The translations under genes and the position numbers were made by a program. A DNA stretch of 64,000 nt, from positions 1-64,000 of the forward strand of contig NZ_QTPO01000023.1 in NCBI RefSeq assembly GCF_003853645.1, in the 5' to 3' direction. Below the pieces are notes generated by a model that was given only the letters and a program-made list of their open reading frames with translations, ran no database searches and was not told the DNA's origin. This DNA is from Burkholderia sp. Bp9143 (lineage in GTDB: Bacteria; Pseudomonadota; Gammaproteobacteria; Burkholderiales; Burkholderiaceae). Shown here in pieces: positions 56,817 through 64,000 of the stretch; the stretch's first letter is position 1, and each line of letters begins with the position of its first letter.

Positions 56817-58226
56817 ATGACGTCCCAACTGCACAAAAAGGGCGAGGCCTGGTCGGCCCGCTTCTCGGAACCGATGTCGGAGCTGGTCAAGCGCTACACG
56901 TCGTCGGTGTTTTTCGACAAGCGTCTCGCGCTCGTCGACATCGCCGGCTCGCTCGCGCACGCCAGCATGCTCGCGGCGCAGAAGATCATCAGCGCCGACG
57001 ACCTCGCCGCGATCGAACGCGGGATGACGCAGATCAAGGGCGAGATCGAGCGCGGCGAATTCGAATGGCAGCTGGATCTCGAAGACGTCCACCTGAACAT
57101 CGAGGCGCGCCTGACCGCGCTGATCGGCGACGCCGGCAAGCGCCTGCACACGGGCCGCTCGCGCAACGACCAGGTCGCGACCGACATCCGTCTGTGGCTG
57201 CGCGGCGAGATCGACCGCATCGGCGGCCTGCTGAACGACCTGCGCGGCGCGCTGATCGACCTCGCGGAACAGAACGCGGACACGATCATGCCGGGCTTCA
57301 CGCACCTGCAGGTCGCGCAGCCGGTCACGTTCGGCCACCACCTGCTCGCGTACGTGGAGATGTTCACGCGCGACGCCGAGCGCATGCGCGACTGCCGCAC
57401 CCGCGTGAACCGCCTGCCGCTCGGCGCGGCCGCGCTCGCCGGCACCAGCTATCCGATCGACCGTCACGCGGTGGCGAAGACGCTCGGCTTCGACGGCATC
57501 TGCGCGAACTCGCTCGATGCGGTGTCCGATCGCGACTTCGCGATCGAATTCACGGCGGCATCCGCGCTCGTGATGACGCACGTGTCGCGTTTCTCGGAAG
57601 AACTCGTGCTGTGGATGAGCCCGCGCGTCGGCTTCATCGACATCGCCGACCGCTTCTGCACCGGCAGCTCGATCATGCCGCAGAAAAAGAACCCGGACGT
57701 GCCCGAGCTCGCGCGCGGCAAGACGGGCCGCGTGAACGGCCACCTGATGGCGCTCCTCACGCTGATGAAGGGCCAGCCGCTCGCGTACAACAAGGACAAC
57801 CAGGAAGACAAGGAACCGCTGTTCGACACGGTCGACACCGTCGCCGACACGCTGCGGATCTTCGCCGAGATGGTCGCGGGCATCACCGTGAAGCCGGACG
57901 CAATGCGCGCGGCCGCGCTGCAGGGCTTCTCGACCGCCACCGACCTCGCCGACTACCTCGTGAAGCGCGGGCTGCCGTTCCGCGATGCGCACGAAGCCGT
58001 CGCGCACGCGGTGCGGATCTGCGACGATCGGGGGATCGACCTTGCCGACCTGACGCTCGACGAAATGAAGCAGGAACTGCCGAACGTCGCGCACCTGATC
58101 GGCGACGACGTGTTCGGCTACCTGACGCTCGAAGGGTCGGTCGCCAGCCGCAACCACCCGGGCGGCACCGCGCCCGATCAAGTGCGTGCGGCGATCAAGG
58201 CCGCCCGCGCCGCGCTCGGCAAGTAA
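56817..58226 (+). CDS. argH: Argininosuccinate lyase
   Basis: A 469-residue enzyme of the fumarase/aspartase superfamily that cleaves argininosuccinate to arginine and fumarate, the last step of arginine synthesis. Signatures are [39 protein letters not shown], and the superfamily loop [17 protein letters not shown]. Start at ATG 56817; the longer frame is not family-like. It is followed after about 60 bases by a HAD phosphatase gene on the same strand. Confidence 0.95.
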   Translation: MTSQLHKKGEAWSARFSEPMSELVKRYTSSVFFDKRLALVDIAGSLAHASMLAAQKIISADDLAAIERGMTQIKGEIERGEFEWQLDLEDVHLNIEARLTALIGDAGKRLHTGRSRNDQVATDIRLWLRGEIDRIGGLLNDLRGALIDLAEQNADTIMPGFTHLQVAQPVTFGHHLLAYVEMFTRDAERMRDCRTRVNRLPLGAAALAGTSYPIDRHAVAKTLGFDGICANSLDAVSDRDFAIEFTAASALVMTHVSRFSEELVLWMSPRVGFIDIADRFCTGSSIMPQKKNPDVPELARGKTGRVNGHLMALLTLMKGQPLAYNKDNQEDKEPLFDTVDTVADTLRIFAEMVAGITVKPDAMRAAALQGFSTATDLADYLVKRGLPFRDAHEAVAHAVRICDDRGIDLADLTLDEMKQELPNVAHLIGDDVFGYLTLEGSVASRNHPGGTAPDQVRAAIKAARAALGK

Positions 58227-58288
58227 GCCTGCCGTCACGGGCGGCCGCCGCGCCGCCCGATGCCCTCCCCGCTTCCCGGATACCGCCG

Positions 58289-58972
58289 ATGACCTTCTCC
58301 GCCGCGCTCTTCGACATGGACGGCCTGCTCGTCGATTCCGAGCGGACCATCATGAACACGTGGATCGACGTGTCGAACGCACACGGCGTCGTGCTGACCG
58401 AGATCGATTACCTGCAGATCGTCGGCCGCTCGTTCGCCGAAGGCCAGGTGATTCTCGCGCGGCTGATCGGCGACACCGACACGTTCGACGCCGTGCGCAT
58501 CCGCGTGCGCGAACAGCTCGCCGCGCCCGAACCCCATCCGAAGTTTCCGCTGAAGTCCGGCGCCCTGGCGCTGCTCGAGACGCTCGCGCAGGCCGGCATC
58601 CCGTGCGCGGTCGCGTCGTCGTCCGCGCGCGACGTGATCCGTGCGCGGCTCGACGCGGTCGGCGTGCTGCCGTTCTTCCGCGCGATCGCGGGTGGCGATG
58701 AAGTCGCGCGTGGCAAGCCCGACCCGGCCGTGTACCGGCTCGCGGCCGAACGCCTTGGCGTGCCGGCGCACGCGTGCGTCGCGTTCGAGGACAGCGACTT
58801 CGGCGCGCAGTCGGCCGCCGGCGCCGGCGCATCGGTCGTCACCGTGCCCGACCTGAAGGCGCCGACGCCCGAGATCGTCGCGCTGAGCCTGCACGTGCTC
58901 GCGTCGCTCGACGACGCGGTCGCGCTCGTGCCGTCGTGGTTCGGCCGTCTGGACACGCAGCAGCCCGCGTAA
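58289..58972 (+). CDS. HAD-superfamily phosphatase (beta-phosphoglucomutase / hexitol phosphatase-like)
   Basis: A 227-residue HAD hydrolase. Motif I is ALFDMDGLLVDSE with both catalytic Asp (residues 9 and 11), motif II CAVASSSARDVI, motif III GKPDPAVYRLAAERLG, and motif IV FEDSDFGAQSAAGAGA. The layout fits the YniC/HxpB subgroup that dephosphorylates sugar phosphates such as 2-deoxyglucose-6-phosphate. It follows argH and ends at a terminator. Confidence 0.87.
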   Translation: MTFSAALFDMDGLLVDSERTIMNTWIDVSNAHGVVLTEIDYLQIVGRSFAEGQVILARLIGDTDTFDAVRIRVREQLAAPEPHPKFPLKSGALALLETLAQAGIPCAVASSSARDVIRARLDAVGVLPFFRAIAGGDEVARGKPDPAVYRLAAERLGVPAHACVAFEDSDFGAQSAAGAGASVVTVPDLKAPTPEIVALSLHVLASLDDAVALVPSWFGRLDTQQPA

Positions 58973-58988
58973 GCGCCACGCCACATGC

Positions 58989-59016
58989 AAACGGGCACCC
59001 TCGGGTGCCCGTTTTG
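58989..59016. terminator. Bidirectional terminator after the HAD gene
   Basis: Stem CAAACGGGCACCC/GGGTGCCCGTTTTG with a very short loop (tc); T residues on the plus strand, A residues on the left arm for the minus strand. It lies between convergent genes. Confidence 0.85.
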
Positions 59017-59052
59017 CGTTGCCGCGCCGGATGACCGGCATCGCGGCGATCG

Positions 59053-59898
59053 TCAGTTGTTGCCGGCCGTCTCCGACAGCCGCTTCATCGTCGCGATGCG
59101 CGCGCCGATCAGGTCGACGCGTCCGTCCTCGCCGACGAGCGGCGCCGTCGCATCGCTGAACGCCACCCACGCGCGTTGCGCGCGCACGAGCGTCGCGGCC
59201 GAATGCGCGGGCATCTTGCGACGCAGCTTCTGGTAATAGCGATTCAAATCGAACAGCGCGTGCTCGCACGCGGCATCCTGCACGCACGGCCGCACGCGGC
59301 GGATCGCCGGATCGCGCGGCGCGTTCGCCGGCTTGCCGCCGGCTGCCGCTGCAGCGGCAGGCGCCGCGACCGCACCGCCCTGGGTACCGCCCTGCGCACC
59401 ACTCGTGGCCGCCACCGGCACGGCGGCAGGCGGCGGCGCATAGCGGTCGGCCGCCGCGCGCAGCGCCAACGCGCGATCGCGCACCGGCTGCAGCTGCATA
59501 TCGGCGCTCGACATCGCGTACGACGTGCCGCGCGTCGTGTCGTACACGGCCTTCAGCAGATGAATTTCATCCTTGCGCCACGTGACCCAGCGGCGCTGGC
59601 TGTCCTGCCAGCCGCGCTTCGCGTCGGCCGGCGCGTCGTTCGACAGGCGCTGATACGCGCCGTCCACCACCGTCTGCCACTGCTGCTGCGCCTCGCCCAT
59701 GCACTGGATCTGGCCGGCCGTCGACGACCGGTCGCGCCGCGCGAGACACTGCCGCATCGCGACGTCGATCGGGTCGGCCGCCGCCACTTCCGCATGCGCG
59801 ACGTTCTGCCCCGCCGGCCCTGCCGACCAGCTCGCCCAGACGACGAGCGCGGCCAGCGCCGCGCGCATCGTCGTCCGGATTCGTCCCTGCGTCGCCAT
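59053..59898 (-). CDS. Secreted LprI-like protein with two lysozyme-inhibitor-type domains
   Basis: A 281-residue exported protein. After a signal-like N terminus come two copies of the LprI layout (a Cys, a helix rich in Gln/Leu, and an R-x-W segment). The first is around CLARRDRSSTAGQIQCMGEA and WQDSQRRWVTWRKDE, the second around CVQDAACEHALFDLNRYYQ and RAQRAWVAFSDAT. A long Ala/Gly/Pro linker separates them. LprI in Mycobacterium inhibits lysozyme; the family in proteobacteria is mostly uncharacterised. The ATG overlaps the decarboxylase stop by one base (TGATG), so translation is coupled. Confidence 0.75.
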   Translation of the reverse strand: MATQGRIRTTMRAALAALVVWASWSAGPAGQNVAHAEVAAADPIDVAMRQCLARRDRSSTAGQIQCMGEAQQQWQTVVDGAYQRLSNDAPADAKRGWQDSQRRWVTWRKDEIHLLKAVYDTTRGTSYAMSSADMQLQPVRDRALALRAAADRYAPPPAAVPVAATSGAQGGTQGGAVAAPAAAAAAGGKPANAPRDPAIRRVRPCVQDAACEHALFDLNRYYQKLRRKMPAHSAATLVRAQRAWVAFSDATAPLVGEDGRVDLIGARIATMKRLSETAGNN

Positions 59899-62177
59899 CA
59901 GTCGCGCACGCAGTCGACGAAGTACTCGACGCGGCCGTTCACCTCTTCCGCGACGAGGCCGTGGATGTCGGTGTGGAAGCCCGGGAAGCGCTCGTTGAAG
60001 TCGCGCGCGAACCGCAGGTAGTTCACGATCGTCTTGTTGAAGCGCTCGCCCGGGATCAGCAGCGGAATGCCCGGCGGGTACGGCGTCAGCAGGATGCTCG
60101 TCACGCGGCCTTCGAGCTCGTCGAGCGGCACGCGGTCGATCTTGCGGTGCGCGAGCTTCGCGAACGCGTCCGACGGCTTCATCGCCGGCTCCATGTCCGA
60201 CAGGTACATCTCCGTCGTCAGGCGCGCGATGTCGTTCGCACGGTACACGTCGTGGATCTGCGTGCACAGGTCGCGCAGGCCGACGCGCTCGTAGCGCGGA
60301 TGCTGCGCGACGAATTCCGGCAGCACGCGCCACAGCGGCTGGTTGTTGTCGTAGTCGTCCTTGAACTGCTGCAGCTCGGTCACCATCGAGTTCCAGCGGC
60401 CCTTCGTGATGCCGATCGTGAACATGATGAAGAACGAGTACAGGCCGGTCTTCTCGACGATGATCCCGTGCTCGGCCAGGTACTTCGTGACGATCGCGGC
60501 CGGAATGCCCGTCTCGCCGAACTCGCCGTCGACGTCGAGCCCCGGCGTGATGATCGTCGCCTTGATCGGGTCGAGCATGTTGAAGCCTTCCGCCAGCGGG
60601 CCGAAGCCGTGCCAGTGGTCGTTCGGCTTCAGCATCCAGTCGTCGCGCGAGCCGATGCCTTCTTCCGACAGGTCGTCCGGACCCCACACGCTGAAGAACC
60701 AGTCGTCGCCGTACTCGGCGTCGACCTTGCGCATCGCGCGGCGGAAGTCGATCGCCTCGGCGATCGATTCCTCGACGAGCGCGGTGCCGCCCGGCGGCTC
60801 CATCATCGCGGCCGCGACGTCGCACGACGCGATGATCGCGTACTGCGGGCTCGTCGACGTGTGCATCAGGTACGCCTCGTTGAAGCGATGCTTGTCGAAC
60901 GTGCGGTTCTCCGAATCCTGCACGACGATCTGCGACGCCTGCGAGATGCCCGCGAGCAGCTTGTGCGTCGAGTGCGTCGCGAACACGAGCGCGCCCGTGC
61001 GCGGACGGCCGTCGCCGATCGCGTGCATGTCGCGGTAGAAATCGTGGAACGTCGCGTGCGGCAGCCACGCTTCGTCGAAGTGCAGCGTGTCGAGCAGGTC
61101 GCCGAGCAGGTCCTTGATCATCTCGACGTTGTAGACGACGCCGTCGTACGTGCTCTGCGTGATCGTCAGGATGCGCGGCTTCATCTCCGGGTTCTGGCGC
61201 ATCGCCTCGCGCGCGAACGGGTTCGCCTCGATCTTCTTGCGGATGTTCTCCGGCTTGAATTCGTCGCGCGGGATCGGGCCGATGATGCCGAAGTGGTTGC
61301 GCGTCGGCGTGAGGAACACCGGAATCGCGCCCGTCATCGTGATCGCGTGCAGGATCGACTTGTGGCAGTTGCGGTCGACCAGCACGATGTCGCCGGGCGC
61401 GACCGTCGCGTGCCAGACGATCTTGTTCGACGTCGACGTGCCGTTGGTCACGAAGAACAGGTGGTCCGCGCTGAAGATGCGCGCCGCATTGCGCTCGGAT
61501 GCCGCGACCGGGCCCGTGTGATCGAGCAGCTGGCCGAGTTCGTCGACCGCGTTGCAGACGTCGGCGCGCAGCATGTTCTCGCCGAAGAACTGGTGGAACA
61601 TCTGGCCGAGCGGGTTCTTCAGGAACGCGACGCCGCCCGAGTGGCCCGGGCAGTGCCACGAGTACGAGCCTTCGTCCGCGTACTTCACCAGTTCCTTGAA
61701 GAACGGCGGCGCGAGCGAGTCGAGGTAGACCTTCGCCTCGCGGATGATGTGGCGCGCGACGAACTCCGGCGTGTCCTCGAACATGTGGATGAAGCCATGC
61801 AGTTCGCGCAGGATGTCGTTCGGCAGGTGCCGCGACGTACGCGTCTCGCCGTACAGGAAGATCGGGATGTCCGCGTTGCGGCGGCGCACTTCGGTAACGA
61901 ACGCGCGCAGCTCGATGATCGCGGTCGCGAGTTCGGGCAGCTCGCCGTCCGGGCCCGTTTCGCCGAGCATGAGTTCGTCGTCGTCGATCGACAGGATGAA
62001 GCACGACGCGCGGCTCGACTGCTGCGCGAACGACGTCAGATCACCGTAGCTCGTGAGGCCGAGGACTTCGACGCCCTCCTTCTCGATCGCTTCGGCCAAC
62101 GCCCGGATGCCGGAGCCCGAGATGTTCTCGGAGCGGAAATCTTCGTCGATGATGACGACGGGAAAACGAAACTTCAT
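59898..62177 (-). CDS. Orn/Lys/Arg decarboxylase, PLP-dependent
   Basis: A 759-residue fold-type-I decarboxylase of the biodegradative group. The N-terminal wing domain (PVVIIDEDFRSENISGSG) precedes the PLP-binding core. The core shows HCPGHSGGVAFLKNP, FVTNGTSTSNKIVWHA, FDEAWLPHATFHDFY, and the PLP-Lys in FATHSTHKLLAG. The C-terminal part ends LTPYPPGIPLLIPGER before the tail, as in the family. Substrate may be arginine, lysine or ornithine; the product amine serves acid resistance or polyamine supply. It is co-translated with the LprI-like gene. Confidence 0.9.
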   Translation of the reverse strand: MKFRFPVVIIDEDFRSENISGSGIRALAEAIEKEGVEVLGLTSYGDLTSFAQQSSRASCFILSIDDDELMLGETGPDGELPELATAIIELRAFVTEVRRRNADIPIFLYGETRTSRHLPNDILRELHGFIHMFEDTPEFVARHIIREAKVYLDSLAPPFFKELVKYADEGSYSWHCPGHSGGVAFLKNPLGQMFHQFFGENMLRADVCNAVDELGQLLDHTGPVAASERNAARIFSADHLFFVTNGTSTSNKIVWHATVAPGDIVLVDRNCHKSILHAITMTGAIPVFLTPTRNHFGIIGPIPRDEFKPENIRKKIEANPFAREAMRQNPEMKPRILTITQSTYDGVVYNVEMIKDLLGDLLDTLHFDEAWLPHATFHDFYRDMHAIGDGRPRTGALVFATHSTHKLLAGISQASQIVVQDSENRTFDKHRFNEAYLMHTSTSPQYAIIASCDVAAAMMEPPGGTALVEESIAEAIDFRRAMRKVDAEYGDDWFFSVWGPDDLSEEGIGSRDDWMLKPNDHWHGFGPLAEGFNMLDPIKATIITPGLDVDGEFGETGIPAAIVTKYLAEHGIIVEKTGLYSFFIMFTIGITKGRWNSMVTELQQFKDDYDNNQPLWRVLPEFVAQHPRYERVGLRDLCTQIHDVYRANDIARLTTEMYLSDMEPAMKPSDAFAKLAHRKIDRVPLDELEGRVTSILLTPYPPGIPLLIPGERFNKTIVNYLRFARDFNERFPGFHTDIHGLVAEEVNGRVEYFVDCVRD

Positions 62178-62258
62178 GGGCGATTCTCCAAAAAGAACGA
62201 CCGCGGCGCGTCACACGCAGCGGTCACCCGGAAACTGGTGAGACGTTATGCAACCAGA

Positions 62259-62828
62259 TCAGGTTTTCGGCAGCGTGACACCGCGCTGACCCTGATACTT
62301 GCCGCCGCGATCGGCGTACGACACGTCGCACACTTCGTCGCTTTCGAAGAACAGCACCTGCGCGACACCTTCGTTCGCGTAGATCTTCGCGGGCAGCGGC
62401 GTGGTATTCGAGAATTCCAGCGTGACGTAGCCTTCCCACTCGGGTTCGAACGGCGTCACGTTGACGATGATCCCGCAGCGCGCGTACGTCGACTTGCCGA
62501 GGCAGACGGTCAGCACGGTGCGCGGGATGCGGAAATATTCGACGGTGCGGGCCAGCGCGAACGAATTCGGCGGGATGATGCACACGTCGCCCTTGAAATC
62601 GACAAACGAACCCTCGTCGAAGTTCTTCGGATCGACAATCGTCGAGTTGATGTTCGTGAAGATCTTGAATTCGTCCGCGCATCGGATGTCGTAGCCGTAG
62701 CTCGACGTGCCGTAGCTGACGATCCTGCGACCGTCCTCGGACGCGCGAACCTGATCGGGCACGAACGGCTCGATCATCTTGTGTTCTTCGGCCATGCGCC
62801 GAATCCACTTGTCGGACTTGATGCTCAT
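62259..62828 (-). CDS. dcd: dCTP deaminase
   Basis: A 189-residue trimeric enzyme that turns dCTP to dUTP for thymidylate synthesis. It begins [22 protein letters not shown] and contains [20 protein letters not shown], the catalytic segment with Glu in [19 protein letters not shown], and [14 protein letters not shown] at the end. The start at ATG 62828 fits the family. It lies upstream of the decarboxylase gene on the same strand. Confidence 0.95.
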
Positions 62829-63020
62829 GCTTGCCTCCGCCGGGCCGTCCCAAAGAGGCTGGCCGTCCCCTCGGGGGACAGCGAACAAAGTGAGCGTTGG
62901 GGTCGTTTCATATCGGTGCGCCAGGAAACGCTGCTGACAATCAGGAAGGGCCGCTCGCGACGCGACGACCCGGAAAGGCGCACATTTTACGCGATCATCG
63001 GCTCGCGCACGCGGCGGCCG

Positions 63021-63557
63021 TCAACGGATCACGCCGCAGGCGAGCGCGGGCCCCGCGCCATGCTGCGGAAACGCGGGATCGCCCGGATCGCGGTGCACCA
63101 GCGCCGAGCGGTTCAGCGCGGAGCGCACGCCGTCGAGGGCCAGATCGGGAGCGACGATGAAACCGGTCGCGACGCCGTTCGCATCCGCATGGATGTTGCC
63201 TAGATCGCCGGCGACGCGCGCGCCCGCGCGCAGCCGGTCGGCGGCCGGCGCGAACACCTGGCCGGCGCTCGAGCCGTCGCCCGCGTTGCAGTCGCCGCGC
63301 TCGTGCACCTGCAGTGCGTGATCGCTGTTCGGCGGCAGGCCGACCAGGTTGTACGTGACCTGGACGCCGTCCGGACGTTCGACGAACGTCACCGCGCCGC
63401 GTGCCTGCGCGCCGACGGTCGGTTGCAGCTGCGCGTCGGCGCGCTTTTCGTGCGACGAGGAAAAAGAGGTACAGCCGGCCAGGAGGCCCAGCGCGGCGGC
63501 GGCCAGCAGCGCGCGCCGCGCGCGGCCGGCGCGCACGCCGTGATGTCGTTGGTTCAT
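63021..63557 (-). CDS. SodC-like lipoprotein with degraded metal site
   Basis: A 178-residue Cu,Zn-superoxide-dismutase-fold lipoprotein. Signal peptide with lipobox LLAGC (Cys29), then NLVGLPPNSDHALQVHERGDCNAGDGSSAG and AGDLGNIHADANG, and VHRDPGDPAF near the end, all recognisable. Of the metal ligands, only His85, Asp118 and His155 remain. The first Cu His is Gln83, and no His lies between 86 and 121 where the bridging and Zn His should be. The disulfide Cys (90 and 174) are kept. It is unlikely to dismutate superoxide; a structural or binding role is possible. Confidence 0.82.
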   Translation of the reverse strand: MNQRHHGVRAGRARRALLAAAALGLLAGCTSFSSSHEKRADAQLQPTVGAQARGAVTFVERPDGVQVTYNLVGLPPNSDHALQVHERGDCNAGDGSSAGQVFAPAADRLRAGARVAGDLGNIHADANGVATGFIVAPDLALDGVRSALNRSALVHRDPGDPAFPQHGAGPALACGVIR

Positions 63558-63689
63558 TCGATCCTCATGCCGGCTGGCGGCCGTTGACACGGCGGCCATG
63601 CCGGGCGGGTAAAGGGACCCGGGAAAAGTCGCCATGATACCGCGCCTCGCGGCGCCGTAAACAGCGTGAGGCCCCGCCCCGCAAGGGTT

Positions 63690-64000
63690 TTACGTATTTT
63701 GAACAACGATCGACGGGAACTTCGACGTCATGTCGCGCGCGCGCTCGGCGATCGCCAGCGCGACCCCGCGCGCGATGTCGCGGTAGCGCCGCGCCAGCGC
63801 GCCGTCCGGTTCGGCCGCGACCGTCGGCGTGCCGCTGTCGGCGCGCTCGCGGATCGCGATGTCGAGCGGCAGGCTGCCGAGCACGTTCACGCCGTAGTCC
63901 TGCGCCATCCGCTCGGCGCCACCCACGCCGAAGATGTGCTCTTCGTGACCGCAGTTCGAGCAGACGTGGATGCTCATGTTCTCGACGATACCGAGGATCG
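63690..64000 (-). CDS. apbC: Iron-sulfur carrier ApbC/Mrp, C-terminal part (cut by the window end)
   Basis: The last 103 or so residues of a P-loop Fe-S carrier of the Mrp/NBP35 group, which loads clusters on target proteins. The frame continues past 64000: bases there encode ILGIVENMS, and the visible part has the Fe-S Cys pair CSNCGHEEHIFG, then GSLPLDIAIRERADSGTPTV, all typical. The Walker A half is outside the window. Ends with KFPSIVVQNT. Confidence 0.9.
   Translation of the reverse strand, partial: ILGIVENMSIHVCSNCGHEEHIFGVGGAERMAQDYGVNVLGSLPLDIAIRERADSGTPTVAAEPDGALARRYRDIARGVALAIAERARDMTSKFPSIVVQNT

Noticed and set aside
59961..63203. Plus-strand frame of 1080 residues across the decarboxylase and dcd
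   Set aside because: Arg/Asp/Val/Leu-rich antisense shadow of two recognised enzymes; no start signal and no domain.

Overview
The window reads as a stretch of a Burkholderia chromosome, most likely the large replicon of a Burkholderia cepacia complex species. From about 14.4 kb onward it is GC-rich with strong third-position G/C bias. It carries betaproteobacterial hallmarks: a fused hemDX, ppc divergent from hemC, nadE beside a PII gene, a Burkholderia-type porin, and dcd/apbC near an Orn/Lys/Arg decarboxylase. The species call is inference from gene content; no rRNA or tRNA gene was found to anchor it.

Layout. (1) About 0-15 kb is accessory DNA of lower GC. It opens with a type VI secretion vgrG-tle3-tla3-PAAR effector module on the minus strand. 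Next come a MobC/TraK-like mobilisation relic and an IS110-family element of the IS1111 subgroup whose 3' flank can fold like a bridge RNA. A phage-type XRE regulator then faces a tandem pair of paralogous proteins of unknown function. After that come short repeats reminiscent of an integrase/attachment junction and a frameshifted SGNH hydrolase. (2) About 14-24 kb carries envelope and stress genes: a beta-helix lipoprotein, a chimeric TetR remnant, ecotin, small surface proteins, a DHA2 efflux pump, otsA overlapping an AAA ATPase gene, and two tandem glycine-rich lipoproteins. (3) 24-31 kb holds a NitT/TauT-like ABC transporter, an OmpR/EnvZ-type two-component system next to a Spy/CpxP-like chaperone, and a pirin-like protein. 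(4) 31-38 kb holds a complete polar amino-acid ABC operon (binding protein, two permeases, ATPase), a GNAT, a LysR regulator and a porin.

(5) 38-47 kb is housekeeping plus a catabolic cluster: PII, NAD synthetase, a FemAB-like GNAT, a GIY-YIG protein with a histone-H1-like tail, pyrophosphatase, and an ALDH-SDR-MFS operon. (6) 47-55 kb holds the haem operon hemC-hemDX-hemY and divergent ppc. (7) 55-64 kb holds a methyltransferase/XRE divergent pair around a perfect palindrome, argH, a HAD phosphatase, a decarboxylase translationally overlapped by an LprI-like gene, dcd, a SodC-like lipoprotein that has lost most metal ligands, and the C-terminal part of apbC running off the window.

The most interesting unexplained items are the T6SS lipase module without a visible immunity gene, the tandem paralogue pair beside the XRE regulator, the IS1111 bridge-RNA candidate, the frameshifted hydrolase, and two families whose metal sites look degraded (SodC-like and pirin-like).
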